Position numbers and translations under genes: made by a program. The notes beneath the pieces are model-generated. The model had not been told where the DNA came from, did not search any database, and saw nothing but the letters and a program-made list of their open reading frames with translations. From contig JAMWFC010000066.1 in the NCBI GenBank assembly GCA_027475525.1, forward strand, positions 62,001 to 126,000: a stretch of 64,000 bases of DNA. The letters run 5' to 3'. Positions within the stretch are counted from its first letter, which is position 1; the number at the start of each line of letters is the position of its first letter. This DNA is from Macrolepiota albuminosa (Eukaryota; Basidiomycota; Agaricomycetes; Agaricales; Agaricaceae). Below, one piece after another: positions 54,164 to 64,000 of this stretch.

Positions 54164-56394
54164 TTATAGTGCCACAGCGTCTTTGGGGTCGTCCTGCAGG
54201 GACTCTTGAATGTCAACATTGGAGTCGTCATTACCGGACTATTAAAAACAGTCAGGAAGAGACAAACCCAATAAAGGCAGAAAGAAAAACTCATGGCCAA
54301 GGAAACTTGAAGCATGTGAAAAAGCGCATCCACCTGGTCCACGTCAGAGGGGCCAAGAGCCTTGTTAAGATGATCCCGGCGGGCTGCAATCATTTTGAAG
54401 AGTTGAAGGACAATGTCGAGCTGATAAAGCTGCTGTTGGGCAGCCAGTTCGACAGCGTCACGGTGTTTCTGAAGGTCAGCATGAGGGACGGTTTTGATGT
54501 TGTCAGCTAATTGCACTGAGTCGAGAGTTTGATCGACCTCGGTAAGCAAGGCTAGCGCAGCATCGCTACCCAGAACATGATTGGCTGGATGGGACGTCAC
54601 AGAAAAGAAAAGGGTCAGAGCAAAGGAATGCAAAAAGAGAGATCAGAGAGCGCACCCAATGAAGGCGTGACCTTGAGCTTCTTTGGTCTCAGTGATAGGA
54701 CCCCATACAGGTTAGGCGCATCAACGGCAGGCTTGGCACCGGCTCCGGAAACTTTGCCGCACTCGTTCCAAACTTAGCGCACGCGTTCTACCCATTTTAA
54801 GCCATTTCTGACGGCCGCGCACGGCAAGAAGCAGATCCAATCAATGATAGCGCCGACGGCAGCAAGAATGACAACTGACAGATGGCATCAGTCACTGACG
54901 ACAGCGCTTAGCGAGAAGCTTGATGATCTATCAAAAACTGACGGACAGCTTGGCGTTTGACCTTGGCGTCTGACACCGCTTACCGTCTCGATTTGGCACC
55001 CAACGTCGCTTAGGTGTTCTGACAGACAGAAGGGTGATGGAGTGATGGTTTAGCTTCGCGATCTGTCGCCTGGCGTCGCTAAGGCTCTTGAATGGACGGT
55101 AGGGATCTGAAACCGCTGGAGCTACCCCTTTGAAATTTTCTAGTTTACCGCACTCTGGCGTCATTAGCCACTGGCGACGGCGAACTCATTGTAGTATAAA
55201 AGTACTTACCGATTTGTACAAAGAAAACATCAGAACAATAGACCACAGTTTACTCCCCTTTCCTCAGTCTCCCTTACGCTCAAGAGCTCATTTACGCTAC
55301 GGTCGGCAACGTCAAACTCATCGGCAGTTGTAGACGCTCGCCAACACTCGACATACTCGCGCCTTGCAACTACGGCAGGCATTATCGACGCTTAGAACTT
55401 CGCTAAGCTTATCGTGCTCTTGCCGCTCACCCTTGCCGTGTTCACTTACCGCATTTCCTTAGGCGCTTTACCTTAGCGCTTGACACTTGCCGACCCCGTT
55501 ACCGACTTTTACCCCTTTTTCACAGACGCGTTCTCTGGGACCTGCCCGGGACTCCTCACATCACTTATAGCGCGCCCAACGCACACTCTTGGTACGGTAA
55601 CACTTTACCTACATTTGTTGCTGACCAAACTTTGGGCGTCATCATCGGCTTGCTGTCAGGCTCGACCTGGGGTGGGAAAAGGGAAATAGTCAGTGTGTCA
55701 AGACGACAGGCTACCAAGTCAAGCTTGCACGCTAAGACTTACGTTAGCACAATGTTTTGCAGGGCGCGAGGCAGGCGTACCAAGCATCTCGACATCTTTG
55801 TCTTGAGCATGGCGCTGTGCCTATAATAGTGGAATTAAGGGTACGAGCCAAGGAGCTGAAAAGTAGAGCTCACCTCCTCACGCTCCTTCCCAAGTTTCTC
55901 ACTCTGGGCAAAAGGGATGAAGGCATCGATGAAGGAAAAGAACGCCTTCACATTGCCCGAATCATCAGCCGCAGCACGGTCAAGAGAGGAAAGGATCCCG
56001 GAAAGAGTCTTGCAGAGGCCTTTCTGGTTGGCAAGATGGGAGAAGGTACTCTCGTCGGAGAAGCGCTGAAGGAAGAAAACGTCAGGCAGAATAAAAAGAG
56101 GAAGGAGAAAAGATGAACCCAGCCAGCACTGCCTAAGTACCAAGCCCGGTCAGCAGGCGTGCTGGGAAAAGACTTGGCTGTTGCACAGAGACCCATCGCA
56201 GCTTCTGTGAACCAGGGGTACTTGAAAACAGAGACTATGGCCTTGTTACCATCGCGCTTGACAGCGCGCTGAAACAAGCCATAGAAGTCAGTTGGAACCG
56301 GCAGAGGCTGAGGTGGCGGAGCAAGGGGTTTAGGAGGGGTCATAATGACCACCTGAGGGCGCGTCTTGGTGCTGGTCATCTTGCGAGGAGCCAT
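54164..56394 (-). CDS. Multi-exon gene antisense to gypsy copy 2
   Basis: Starting at the ATG at 56394, exons 56394-56119, 56065-55874, 55820-55743 and 55666-55609 join in phase (introns 53-76 bp, donors GTTCAT, GTGAGC, GTAAGT). Near the 3' end an exon entering at about 54587 (N-H-V-L-G-S-D-A-A-L) and a last exon 54238-54164 are clear; the exons between are unresolved and two genes are possible. The N-terminus is K/T/P-rich, then F-Y-G-L-F-Q-R-A-V; later parts are helical and A/L/D-rich. No known domain. It occupies the same place relative to integrase and 3' LTR as genes A-C in copy 1, and it ends before the pol stop, convergent with it. Confidence 0.45.
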
Positions 56395-56609
56395 GGGTAT
56401 CGAAAGAGGCCCTGGCTACTTTTAAAAGACAGGGAGCAAAAATGATCGAGCACGAGGAAATTGTGAAGAATAAAATTTTATTGTCTAGAGCCTACTGAAA
56501 AGAGGGGACAAAAATTTTACTCTAGCTAGGAAAAGGGGGAACAATCAAAAAAGCAACTTACCAAGCTACCTACTACCTACAAAGACTGGGGACAGTCTTT
56601 TAAAATGGT

Positions 56610-56619
56610 AAAGAGGAGG
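56610..56619 (+). promoter_or_regulatory. Polypurine tract of gypsy copy 2
   Basis: AAAGAGGAGG directly precedes the TGAT start of the 3' LTR, the expected plus-strand primer site. Confidence 0.75.
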
Positions 56620-57600
56620 TGATCCATCTGCCTTGTTTGAGGCAGACAGAACGAGACATAAGACCCCAATTTAATACTCCTAGAAACGCTGAAAACTGTA
56701 AGCGTGCATTGAAAACTGTAAACGCAGGGGCAGCTCACCTCACCAAGACAACCCTAAGCACCCATAAAAACGACGAACAAACCAGCTTGTAGGGCAGTAA
56801 GTATTTGGTGAGCAACACCGATCAAAGTTTGATTGGCACAGAGATAATCAGCATGTGGCAGTACCCAGCAGAAAGCGAGATCACGGATCACACTCCAAAA
56901 TCAATCTCGCTGCCAGATTGCCATCACCGATCAACCGGCCCATCAGCCTCCAATTCTGACGCCGGAACACGACAGAACTCGTGCTCAAGAAACATTTAAC
57001 ATGCCCAGTCACCGCTACCACGCAACGATACAGCCAGACTACAAATCAGGAAGACAAGCGACGGGGAAAGGAAGGGAGAGGATTGAATAAGGGAAGAGGA
57101 CTCGGCCGAAGAAAAACCATGGCCAAACCTTTAGCCATGACGCCAAGCACCGGCAGAGCAACAACCGAGGTCCAGACCCGGCACAATTATGCGCTGCACA
57201 CGAAAGACGGGAAAATAAAGCTAAAACAAGGACAACACGCACATGGAAACCGTGGTCCGTGCGTAGGGAAACAGGTATAAAGGGAGGGAAGAAACGGGGG
57301 AGTTGGGCAAGCAATTGCATTGCCATGGCTCGGAATCCCCAGGAAGTGGATATCTTAGGCCTACGAGCAGTACAGTAGCTTCAGGTTCAGTATTAATACT
57401 ATTTTGACCCATTTTTGAGTGTGCTTTAAGCTACCTCTTAATAAATCAACTAAAAATTATACTATTATTACAACGTGTGCGCACGTGTAACCTAAACCCC
57501 CAGAACTTCGTGAACTGAGGTTTTATATTTTAAAATCTAAGTCTTGTTCAATTTCACTTGGACAGCTTAAAAATAAAATAAAAACTTACATTTCGCATCA
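56620..57600 (+). repeat. 3' LTR of gypsy copy 2
   Basis: 981 bp, TG...CA. Compared with the 5' LTR it carries many C-to-T and G-to-A changes at former CpG sites and lacks the 77-bp duplication. Confidence 0.93.
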
Positions 57601-57696
57601 ATGGACAGCTCGGAGACCATATGAGTCGTTGCTTTAGCAACAATATTAGTGCACTAGCACCAGTATCTGTGAGGAAACAGATCTAGAAAGAAATAG

Positions 57697-58695
57697 CTAC
57701 CAATCTATCGTCTCACTTTGTCTGCTTAGCGCAAGGGCATGTAAGACAATGGGGTGTTTCCTGATGTATCTCTGGAAGGCATCTGAAGACCAACACCCAG
57801 CTGCCTGGATTCCGGAGGGTGGTGCTCCAATCTCAGCAAGAAAGGTTGCACCTCCAGCATGTAGAGATTGTCCAGCAATATTGTTATCAAAAAAGGTCCG
57901 CAAGCGGCGTATGAAGAAAGATTGGGTGGGTGACGATCCATCTTCTCGGAGCCACAGTTCCCGACGCAGTGGAAACTTAGAACTGCGATTGTTCCAGTAC
58001 CATATGAATTGTTGCCGTGGGTCAGATGCGTGGCGAGTTTTCTGAATATAGACCAGATTGCCTTCGAAAAAGGCATCAGCCTTGTGCATTGGCAGGAAGA
58101 AAGAAAAATAATCGTATTCAATGTTGACAGAGCATGATGTGGTGCTTTTTTGATAGTCTTGTAAGGCTACGTTGTCTGGGCATGTCATTTCTCCCAGGCG
58201 CAGAAGGCCATGGAAGCTGGTGCAGAGCATAGCAATGAAAAGTAGGTCGTCGTGTGAGGGGTTCAAACCATAATGAGTAATGACTCAAGCAATGTCTTCA
58301 CGAGTCAAGGCGTGCTTTTGCTGGGTCGCAGATGAGAAACGTTTTTTCGAACCTGACAGTGTCTTCTTCACAAGCAGGGAATTGTGTTCACTACGAACAT
58401 TCAGGAAATAAATTTTGAGTTGGTTGCATATACCGGACAGGTAAACTTGGATAGATTTTGGGTCAATATGATGGGACATATATGCTACATAGAGGGATAA
58501 CGTGTCAGCAGTAGGTTTTGTATCGAGCTGGTGGAGTTTTATGAAGTTGAGGTAGGAATTGAGAGCCGAGCCATAGGATTGAAAGGTAGCATCACCAATT
58601 CTGTAACCAAGTGCGATGGAGCATTCTCTGATCAAACGTTCCTTTGACCAAGCAACACGGTGAGGTTGCCTGGGTTTTACCGTAGGTATGATCAT
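57697..58695 (-). pseudogene. DIRS copy 2 tyrosine recombinase
   Basis: One frame with a single stop (TGA at 58282-58284). The N-terminal SAM-like domain (58285-58695) is followed by a catalytic domain: first Arg in H-G-L-L-R-L-G-E-M; the H-x-x-R box reads S-L-H-A-G-G-A-T, so the second catalytic Arg is replaced by His; G-C-W-S-S-D-A-F-Q-R-Y keeps the nucleophile Tyr. The enzyme would excise and insert circular DNA intermediates of the element. Stop plus lost Arg imply inactivity. Confidence 0.85.
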
Positions 58696-59324
58696 TTTTC
58701 TATTGCCCCCAGCAGATCTTGAGGGGGTGTGAAATTGTAGATGGCAATTGTTGGCTGTAAAGCTCTAACATCTTCGAATCTATGCCTAGACAGGAGATCT
58801 GCAATAACATTGTTTGCTCCTGAGATGTGAAGAACCTTGAGCTTGTGGTCCCGCTCCAAAAGGATATCAACTGCAAACTTGAGCAAGGGATTATAGAGAG
58901 GTTGAGCATGTAATGAATTGAAAATGTTGACCGTGTTACTGTTATCAGAGTAGATTACGATTCGTTGGGGTGTGTCCAGGAAAGAGTTGGCATGGTGCAA
59001 GGAGCATACAACGGTCAAAGCCTCAAGAAAGAAAATAAGGTCTGGAGGAGTATCCTTTCCCACTGGACAATAATACCCACGTACCAAACATGGGTACCAG
59101 AAAGCCAGACCTGTTGGGCATGCATCATATTCAATGATGAGATCGGCATCTGATGGTTCCCAGGCTTGAGCATTTAGAAGAAGTGTGCCATTGCAACACT
59201 TGAAACGATTTTCTCCCCAAACCAGGTTGGCTCTGATGCTTGTGTTGCACCAAATTCTTGCATTTGGATTATCTGGGACTGAGTTCAGTTTTGCATAGAT
59301 GTTTGAAAGGCATGGGGCTAGCAA
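58692..59324 (-). CDS. DIRS copy 2 RNase H region
   Basis: Open frame with RNase H features: I-I-E-Y-D-A-C-P-T-G-L (first Asp), F-L-E-A-L-T-V-V (Glu), I-Y-S-D-N-S-N-T-V (Asp) and H-I-S-G-A-N-N-V-I-A-D-L-L-S-R, the ending shared with LTR and DIRS RNase H domains. It is part of the RT polyprotein, separated from RT by about 120 bp containing a frame change, and overlaps the recombinase frame by four bases. Confidence 0.8.
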   Translation of the reverse strand: MLAPCLSNIYAKLNSVPDNPNARIWCNTSIRANLVWGENRFKCCNGTLLLNAQAWEPSDADLIIEYDACPTGLAFWYPCLVRGYYCPVGKDTPPDLIFFLEALTVVCSLHHANSFLDTPQRIVIYSDNSNTVNIFNSLHAQPLYNPLLKFAVDILLERDHKLKVLHISGANNVIADLLSRHRFEDVRALQPTIAIYNFTPPQDLLGAIEK

Positions 59325-59444
59325 TGGAAAAACATTTAGTCCCCAATTTACCTATCCAGCCAACCGTTGCCATTCCCTTTTAGTGTGGTGAGTGGATTTT
59401 TTTTTGCTGTATGATGTAAAGCGATGGATTTCTTTGATAAGGTC

Positions 59445-60600
59445 TTATTTGGCCTCCAGTGGAAGTGTCATCGACATAGCGTTAGGATCTACCAGAATAC
59501 CAATAATGGTCAGCAGAGAGCCAAAAACCTGTTTCATTTGTTTGTGGGGTATGCTGAGATCATCCCAAAGCCGCAGGAGATTGACTTGACTTTTTGGCAT
59601 TGACTGCTGATATGGCTTGTAGAAAGCCATGTTGTCTTCATCATCGATGCTATAAGAATCATCATTGAAACACAAGGGGTTTGACACCTCATATGAGTCC
59701 TGAGCGGACCAGGTTATAAGGCTGTTGACAGAACCCCAGCAGTTGAGTGAAGCACGTCCACTAAAACAGTTGCAACGATTGATATGGCGTGAGTTGTCAA
59801 TTGTTACTACTTGCTTGATTTGCCAGCGGGGGTGCATTGGAATTAGACAGTAAGCATTGGCAACATCAGATTTCCATAAGATCAAGCGTTGGTTGCTCGT
59901 ATGGCGAATTTTGAGTAGTTGACTCCCTAAGTGCTTCATGTTGTCCATAGGAAAACCACTGATATTTGGTTGCTCGTATGGCGAATTTTGAGTAGTTGAC
60001 TCCCTAAGTGCTTCATGTTGTCCATAGGAAAACCACTGATATTTTCATATTTTATCATTGAGTTCAAAGAATGTGTGCCTGCAGATTGATTGGTAACCAG
60101 GTGGAGATTGGATGATTTGGGTTTTGGTACAGCATGAATGGGAGAACTGTACATGCCGTCGAACAACTGAGTGCTGAAATCAGGAAAAAAGCGACCTGCA
60201 GCAACCTCAACGTTGTGCTGCTTCCACAAGAAATTGGCTTCGATAGGATCTTCTGGGGTCCTGAGTGACATATCACATGTTAGTGGATAAGTGGAGGGTC
60301 GTGTGTCGGCAAAAGGCCAGAACCCTTTCTTGAGACCTTTTATTACTGAATTCACAAAAGGGCGGTTTGGATGGTGTTGAACAAGATGTTCAAAAACTTC
60401 TATGTGGATGGGCGTTACCAGTTTGAAAAGATCACCATGGTTTTGAATTGTGGCAGTAACATGTGAGTTGTTTAGTTCATTATTAGGAGGTGAAGGAAGA
60501 GGTTTTGCTGTAAGGGACCATTGAATTAAAGTGGAAGGAAGTGGTTGAGTGAAATCATAATAATTGAACCGGAGGTATTTGAAAACGTTTCCCTTCAAGA
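59445..60600 (-). pseudogene. DIRS copy 2 reverse transcriptase
   Basis: It begins with the entry region (H-P-N-R-P-F-V-N-S-V, G-F-W-P-F-A-D) and includes W-K-S-D-V-A-N-A-Y (first catalytic Asp) and an active-site region around F-N-D-D-S-Y. Two frames overlap with the same peptide M-D-N-M-K-H-L-G-S-Q because of a 77-bp duplication at 59891; removing one copy restores a single frame from RT entry to 59445. Confidence 0.85.
59891..60044. repeat. 77-bp tandem duplication (6 of 6), in DIRS RT
   Basis: Positions 59891-59967 are repeated exactly at 59968-60044 and break the RT frame. Confidence 0.95.
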
Positions 60601-60609
60601 CATCAATTT

Positions 60610-62062
60610 GTGACATTTTGCGGACACTCCATCTTTCAATGGTTTTCTCCACATCTTTGGCACACGTGTCTCCAGAAATATTTGCTGGCATTGAAAGGAC
60701 ATCCAAGATTTGTGTTCCACCTCTTACAGACTGCTCTGCTATTTCCTTGCGATCCTCCACCTCCGCCTGAACAATTGATTGTTGTTTTTCCTCCACTCTT
60801 TTGTGATGAGCCACAATGGTTGATTCCTCCGGTGTCAAGGATGGCATCCCAGAGGTCATCAAACGTTCCCCTGTCGGTGAGTAACATCTTTGTTCCAGCT
60901 CCAACTCGTGCTCGGACAGCTTTTTCAAACTTGATGATGCTGGCATGTAGACCTGGTGGCTTGGCAGAGAAAAGGCCGACGATGTAGCGGTAATGGTGGG
61001 ACTATTCTTCTCTCCGGTTAGGCCATGCAAAGCCAAGAGCTTCTCTGTAGAGGTTTGCTGCAACAGTCCATTGCCCAAGGTCCTCAACTCTGCGAATCGG
61101 ATTGCTGTAGCCAAGGACAATTTCACAATCTCCGATATGCCCTTGATTCTCCTGAGGAGCTCCGATATGGTGGATAGCGGAATATATGGCATTGAAATCT
61201 GCAAGTTCTCCTCTGAAGAGTTTATCCCATTCTGTTGATGGGAAGTTACAGGAAGCTGCTTGAGACATGGTGATCTGTCGTTTGGCTGCAGTGGAGATTT
61301 CGAGGTACAGTTGAAGCAGCTCTCTGTTTTGGACACATCGAGGATCTTCATTTTCTTGAGCAAGTCTCTCTTCTTTGTACCAAGGGAAGTCACTATCTCT
61401 AACTTTTGGCTTCTTGACTTTCGTCCCACTCTTTTCAGTGCCAGATCCATATGATTCTTCGGTATTGCAGGACTCGTTGTCGTCGTCTGATCCTTGCTGG
61501 GCCAGTCGGGCTTGGTGGACAGGCAAGTACTCCCTACTGATTTCCCTTTGCTCGATTTGATTGGCATTGGTTCTATTCCCTTCAGGAGACTGCAACTCAG
61601 CGTTCTGTCTATACTGCTCACTTCACCTTTCAGCCTTTTCCCAGTGCAAAGCTCGCTTTCATTGTAATTTCTCTTTCTTTTCAACGGAGTCAAGTATCCC
61701 GAGGTAACCGGTGAGAGCCTGTCAAGCAAGGTTCTCTGCAAGGTCTGACTTTCGGATTCTTTCGACAATGGAAGTAATGGCATCAATTTTTGTTTGCTGT
61801 CCTCGCCAAAAACCGTCAACAATGCCTTCGAGTTCATCAAAGATTTGCTTCTCCTCTTCAGACAGCTGTGCTGCTTCTGGGGTAGGGTTCCGAGACGCTC
61901 GGTGAGGCTCGGCTGGGGCGTGAGTTCCTTCTTCAGACTGGTTTTTGCAAGGATTTTCTGTGAATGTTTGGGAGGTGGATCCTGAGGGTCAGGTTCTCAA
62001 GTTGGTTTAGTAGCCGTGTGCTGAGGAGTGGAACTGGAGGCTTGTCTACCATGTGAACTCAT
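60610..62062 (-). pseudogene. DIRS copy 2 gag-like protein with zinc fingers
   Basis: A possible start is the ATG at 62062. The conserved frame includes E-E-K-Q-I-F-D-E-L-E-G-I, then D-F-P-W-Y-K-E-E (61002-61595), F-A-W-P-N-R-R-E and, near the end, a Cys/His cluster C-K-R-W-N-T-N-L-G-C-P...H-V-C-Q-R-C-G-E-N-H, typical of gag-like proteins of fungal YR retroelements. At least two in-frame stops (about 61718 and 61002) and a frame change after the start are seen. A long overlapping frame through 59936-61840 is open by chance across this part. Confidence 0.7.
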
Positions 62063-62449
62063 ATATCAGAGCGATACAAAGTGCAATACGAAGTATATTG
62101 AGTTGCAACGATTGCAAAGCCACGTGATACAAAAATATACTATGTCATGGTACTAAGGAGCAAGCGTTGAGATTGGAAAAGGATGCCAATCATGTCAACC
62201 TGTCGACCTGTCAACTTGCAATATCAAGCTTTCAAGTATTAGTCACATCCACTATGATACACATTGAGATTCTTCTATACCCAATAAATTATCCTGAACG
62301 GGCTGTGTAATAAGTATGTTTTCTTTGGAAACCAATAATTCATCCAGCCCATGCCTCAGAATGAGGCAACACAATATTGTGGACATGGGTTTTCACGCCT
62401 CGGCACTTTATGGACAACATGAGCCAAATATTTGTAACCACCAACTGCA

Positions 62450-63070
62450 GGTAAGCGTGCGTTCAATACTAACCTTTTGATGACAGTATCAAGTAATTGT
62501 GATAAGCATGTGTTCAATACTTATTACTAACTTTTTGACAACAGTGTTAAGTAAGTCTTGAATGCTACTTATTACTAACCTTTTGACGACGGTGTCAAGT
62601 AATTGTGATAAGTATGTGTTCAGCACTTATTACTAACTTTTTTGTGCGTTCAATACTAACCTTTTGATGACAGTATCAAGTAATTGTGATAAGCATGTGT
62701 TTAATACTTATTACTAACTTTTTGACAACAGTGTTAAGTAAGTATTGAATGTTACTTATTACTAACCTTTTGATGACGGTGTCAAGTAAGTATTGAACCG
62801 TTACTTATTACTAACGTTTTGACAACAGTGTTAACTACTTATATAAGTATTGAATGCTACTTATTACTGATCTTTGACGCAATGTTAACTAATTGTAATA
62901 AGTATTAAACACTACTTATTACTGACCTTTTGACGACAGTATCAACTAAGTATTGAACACTACTTACTACTGACCTTTTGACAACAATGTCAAGTAACTA
63001 TTGAACACTACTTCTTACTAACCTTTTGGCAACAGTGTGAACTAATTGTAGTATTGAATGCCACTTATCA
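62450..63070. repeat. Degenerate minisatellite (about 50-60 bp units)
   Basis: Repeated units of the type ACTTATTACTAACCTTTTGA, a variable C[AG]ACAGTGT.AAGTAA, and TGTGATAAGTATTGAA occur about ten to twelve times with indels. The array is flanked by two copies of a 40-bp segment (CAACCTGTCGACCTGTCAAC...) at about 62197 and 63104, followed in both by TATTAGTCACAT. No coding potential. Confidence 0.85.
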
Positions 63071-63159
63071 GGAAGGATTTCGTTTTACAAAGTGTTGACT
63101 AAGGTCAACCTGTCGACCTGTCAACTCGCAATGTCAAGTGTATTAGTCACATTTAGTAA

Positions 63160-63688
63160 GACCTTGTGCTATATGACTTGCCTGATGCCGTGCTCACTAC
63201 TTTACCTTTTGTAATAGAATTCAGATGCCGTTTTCAAATGGCTATATTGGATGTTGGCACTGACATTATTAATCAGATGCTCAAAACTGTTGCACAATTA
63301 CAAGCATGGAATGTTCTACATATAGACAATCCTTTGTCTGCTGTTTGGCTTATTACATTTATTATCTTGTCATTGACTCTGGATCTCATCTAGCCATTTT
63401 TTTGATTAAGTCTGGGCTAATCTAAGACGTTGTAGAGGCCCGGAGAAGTTTATTTCTAAAGGACTTTTTGCTGTTTATCTTTTGCCTCACATTTGAAAAG
63501 TATTCTATAGTCTTGTTCATGGCCTGGTCAAATTTGGCCAGCAGAGTCACATTGTAAGTACAAACATCTACTAAGTTGAGATTCGAGACTCATAGCTCAG
63601 AGGTATAAATAGTTGGTGCAAGATCTATTATTTGACATTGTCTCTCCTACTATATTTCTTTGCTCTGTAATAACTTTCTTGGTTCATA
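63160..63688. other. Gap before the partial gene at the window end
   Basis: Low-complexity A/T-rich sequence; one 75-codon frame with hydrophobic stretches (63166-63393) has no supporting evidence. Confidence 0.35.
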
Positions 63689-64000
63689 ATGGCTTCTCAG
63701 TCTGTCTTGAATAATCCTACTGGTAAAAATCAGCACAAGAATTGCCGTGAGTCTCTAGTTTCTCATTTTTGCATGATATTAGTCTAATTTCTGTGCAGCT
63801 CCAAAGAATGATCCAGCTGTCCATGCCCTTATCAAGGGTTATTATGATCAAAATATAACAAATCGCAAAACAATTTCTGCTATGCTTATGGCTGAACACA
63901 ACATCCAGCTGTTGTGTGTTCCATTCTATGCTATACTCTAATGCACTAGCTAACTAGTTTTTTTTTTATTTTAGTGAGGCCTCTGTAGCCCGTCGTGCTA
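63689..64000 (+). CDS. 5' exons of a gene cut by the window end (helix-turn-helix-like N-terminus)
   Basis: The ATG at 63689 opens exon 1 (63689-63746), then a 52-bp intron (GTGAGT...GTGCAG), exon 2 (63799-63910) and exon 3 from 63975, all in phase. The peptide includes A-V-H-A-L-I-K-G-Y-Y-D-Q-N-I-T-N-R-K-T-I and E-A-S-V-A-R-R, a layout like the N-terminal helix-turn-helix regions seen in many transposon-associated proteins of mushrooms. The rest is outside the window, so the family is open. Confidence 0.5.

Larger units (their letters stand above)
45970..57604 (+). mobile_element. Ty3/gypsy LTR retrotransposon, copy 2 (nearly complete)
   Basis: 5' LTR 45974-47031 and 3' LTR 56620-57600 both begin TGAT and end GCATCA. 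Flanks show a 4-bp target duplication ATGG (45970-45973 and 57601-57604). A putative primer binding site TGGAGCCCACCGCAAGG starts at 47034, and a polypurine tract AAAGAGGAGG abuts the 3' LTR. Internally gag, protease, RT, RNase H and integrase lie on the plus strand, and a spliced gene on the minus strand fills 54.16-56.39 kb. The 5' LTR is longer than the 3' LTR by exactly 77 bp because of the duplication at 46878. In-frame stops in gag and pol suggest the copy is inactive. Confidence 0.93.
57697..62200 (-). mobile_element. DIRS/Ngaro-like retrotransposon, copy 2
   Basis: Minus-strand order: gag-like protein with zinc fingers (62062-60610), RT (60600-59445), RNase H (59324-58692), tyrosine recombinase (58695-57697). 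RT and RNase H combined with a tyrosine recombinase instead of a DDE integrase defines the DIRS group. The right end (62120-62200) shares sequence with 45.48-45.60 kb. The left end is cut or obscured by gypsy copy 2, which ends at 57604. Each gene has one or a few lesions. Confidence 0.85.

Noticed and set aside
45974..57600. Taking the in-frame break at 48.8 kb as a programmed frameshift
   Set aside because: It coincides with a 77-bp duplication and disappears when one copy is removed.
59936..61840. 634-codon open frame on the minus strand as one gene
   Set aside because: Only its last third (RT entry) is conserved; in the first part another frame carries the gag-like protein and zinc fingers, so the long frame is partly chance.

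Overview
This is a 64-kb stretch of a filamentous fungal genome, most likely an Agaricomycete (mushroom-forming basidiomycete). The evidence is many very short introns (about 45-75 bp, mostly GT-AG, a few GC-AG), a 13-exon P450, an rvt-type single-copy reverse transcriptase, an OTT_1508-type deaminase pair, and a dense load of Ty3/gypsy, copia, LINE-like and tyrosine-recombinase (DIRS/Ngaro-like) retroelements. No rRNA, CRISPR or prokaryotic signals were seen.

Layout. 1-~10.2 kb: a Ty3/gypsy element on the minus strand (gag-protease, RT-RNase H-integrase) with three small spliced genes on the opposite strand between its integrase and the window edge. 10.2-13.0 kb: a 5'-truncated, dead copia element with the start of its 3' LTR. 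13.1-22.2 kb: a decayed inverted duplicate of the 28.7-30.9 kb deaminase locus, split by a ~7.3-kb insertion that holds a LINE-like remnant and a DIRS/Ngaro-like remnant flanked by 552-bp direct repeats. 22.4-41 kb: a host-gene island: SR/RRM mRNA-binding protein (12 exons), ArgJ, two divergent deaminase-fold genes, rvt, a coiled-coil protein, a SWI3/RSC8-type SWIRM-ZZ-SANT subunit and a double-GFA-domain protein. 42-44.2 kb: an intact cytochrome P450. 45.2-62.2 kb: a tyrosine-recombinase fragment, a nearly complete 11.6-kb gypsy element with both LTRs, 4-bp target duplication, PBS, PPT and an antisense multi-exon gene, and then a second DIRS-like element (gag, RT, RNase H, YR). 62.4-63.1 kb: a degenerate minisatellite. 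63.7-64 kb: the first exons of a gene cut by the window end.

The most biologically interesting block is 29.0-35.5 kb: two intact deaminase-family genes arranged head to head, the second convergent (97 bp apart) with the rvt reverse transcriptase. The most important technical observation is that six direct tandem duplications in the window all have a period of exactly 77 bp and all lie in repeats. They look like uncollapsed k=77 contig overlaps, and they create false frameshifts in several element genes.
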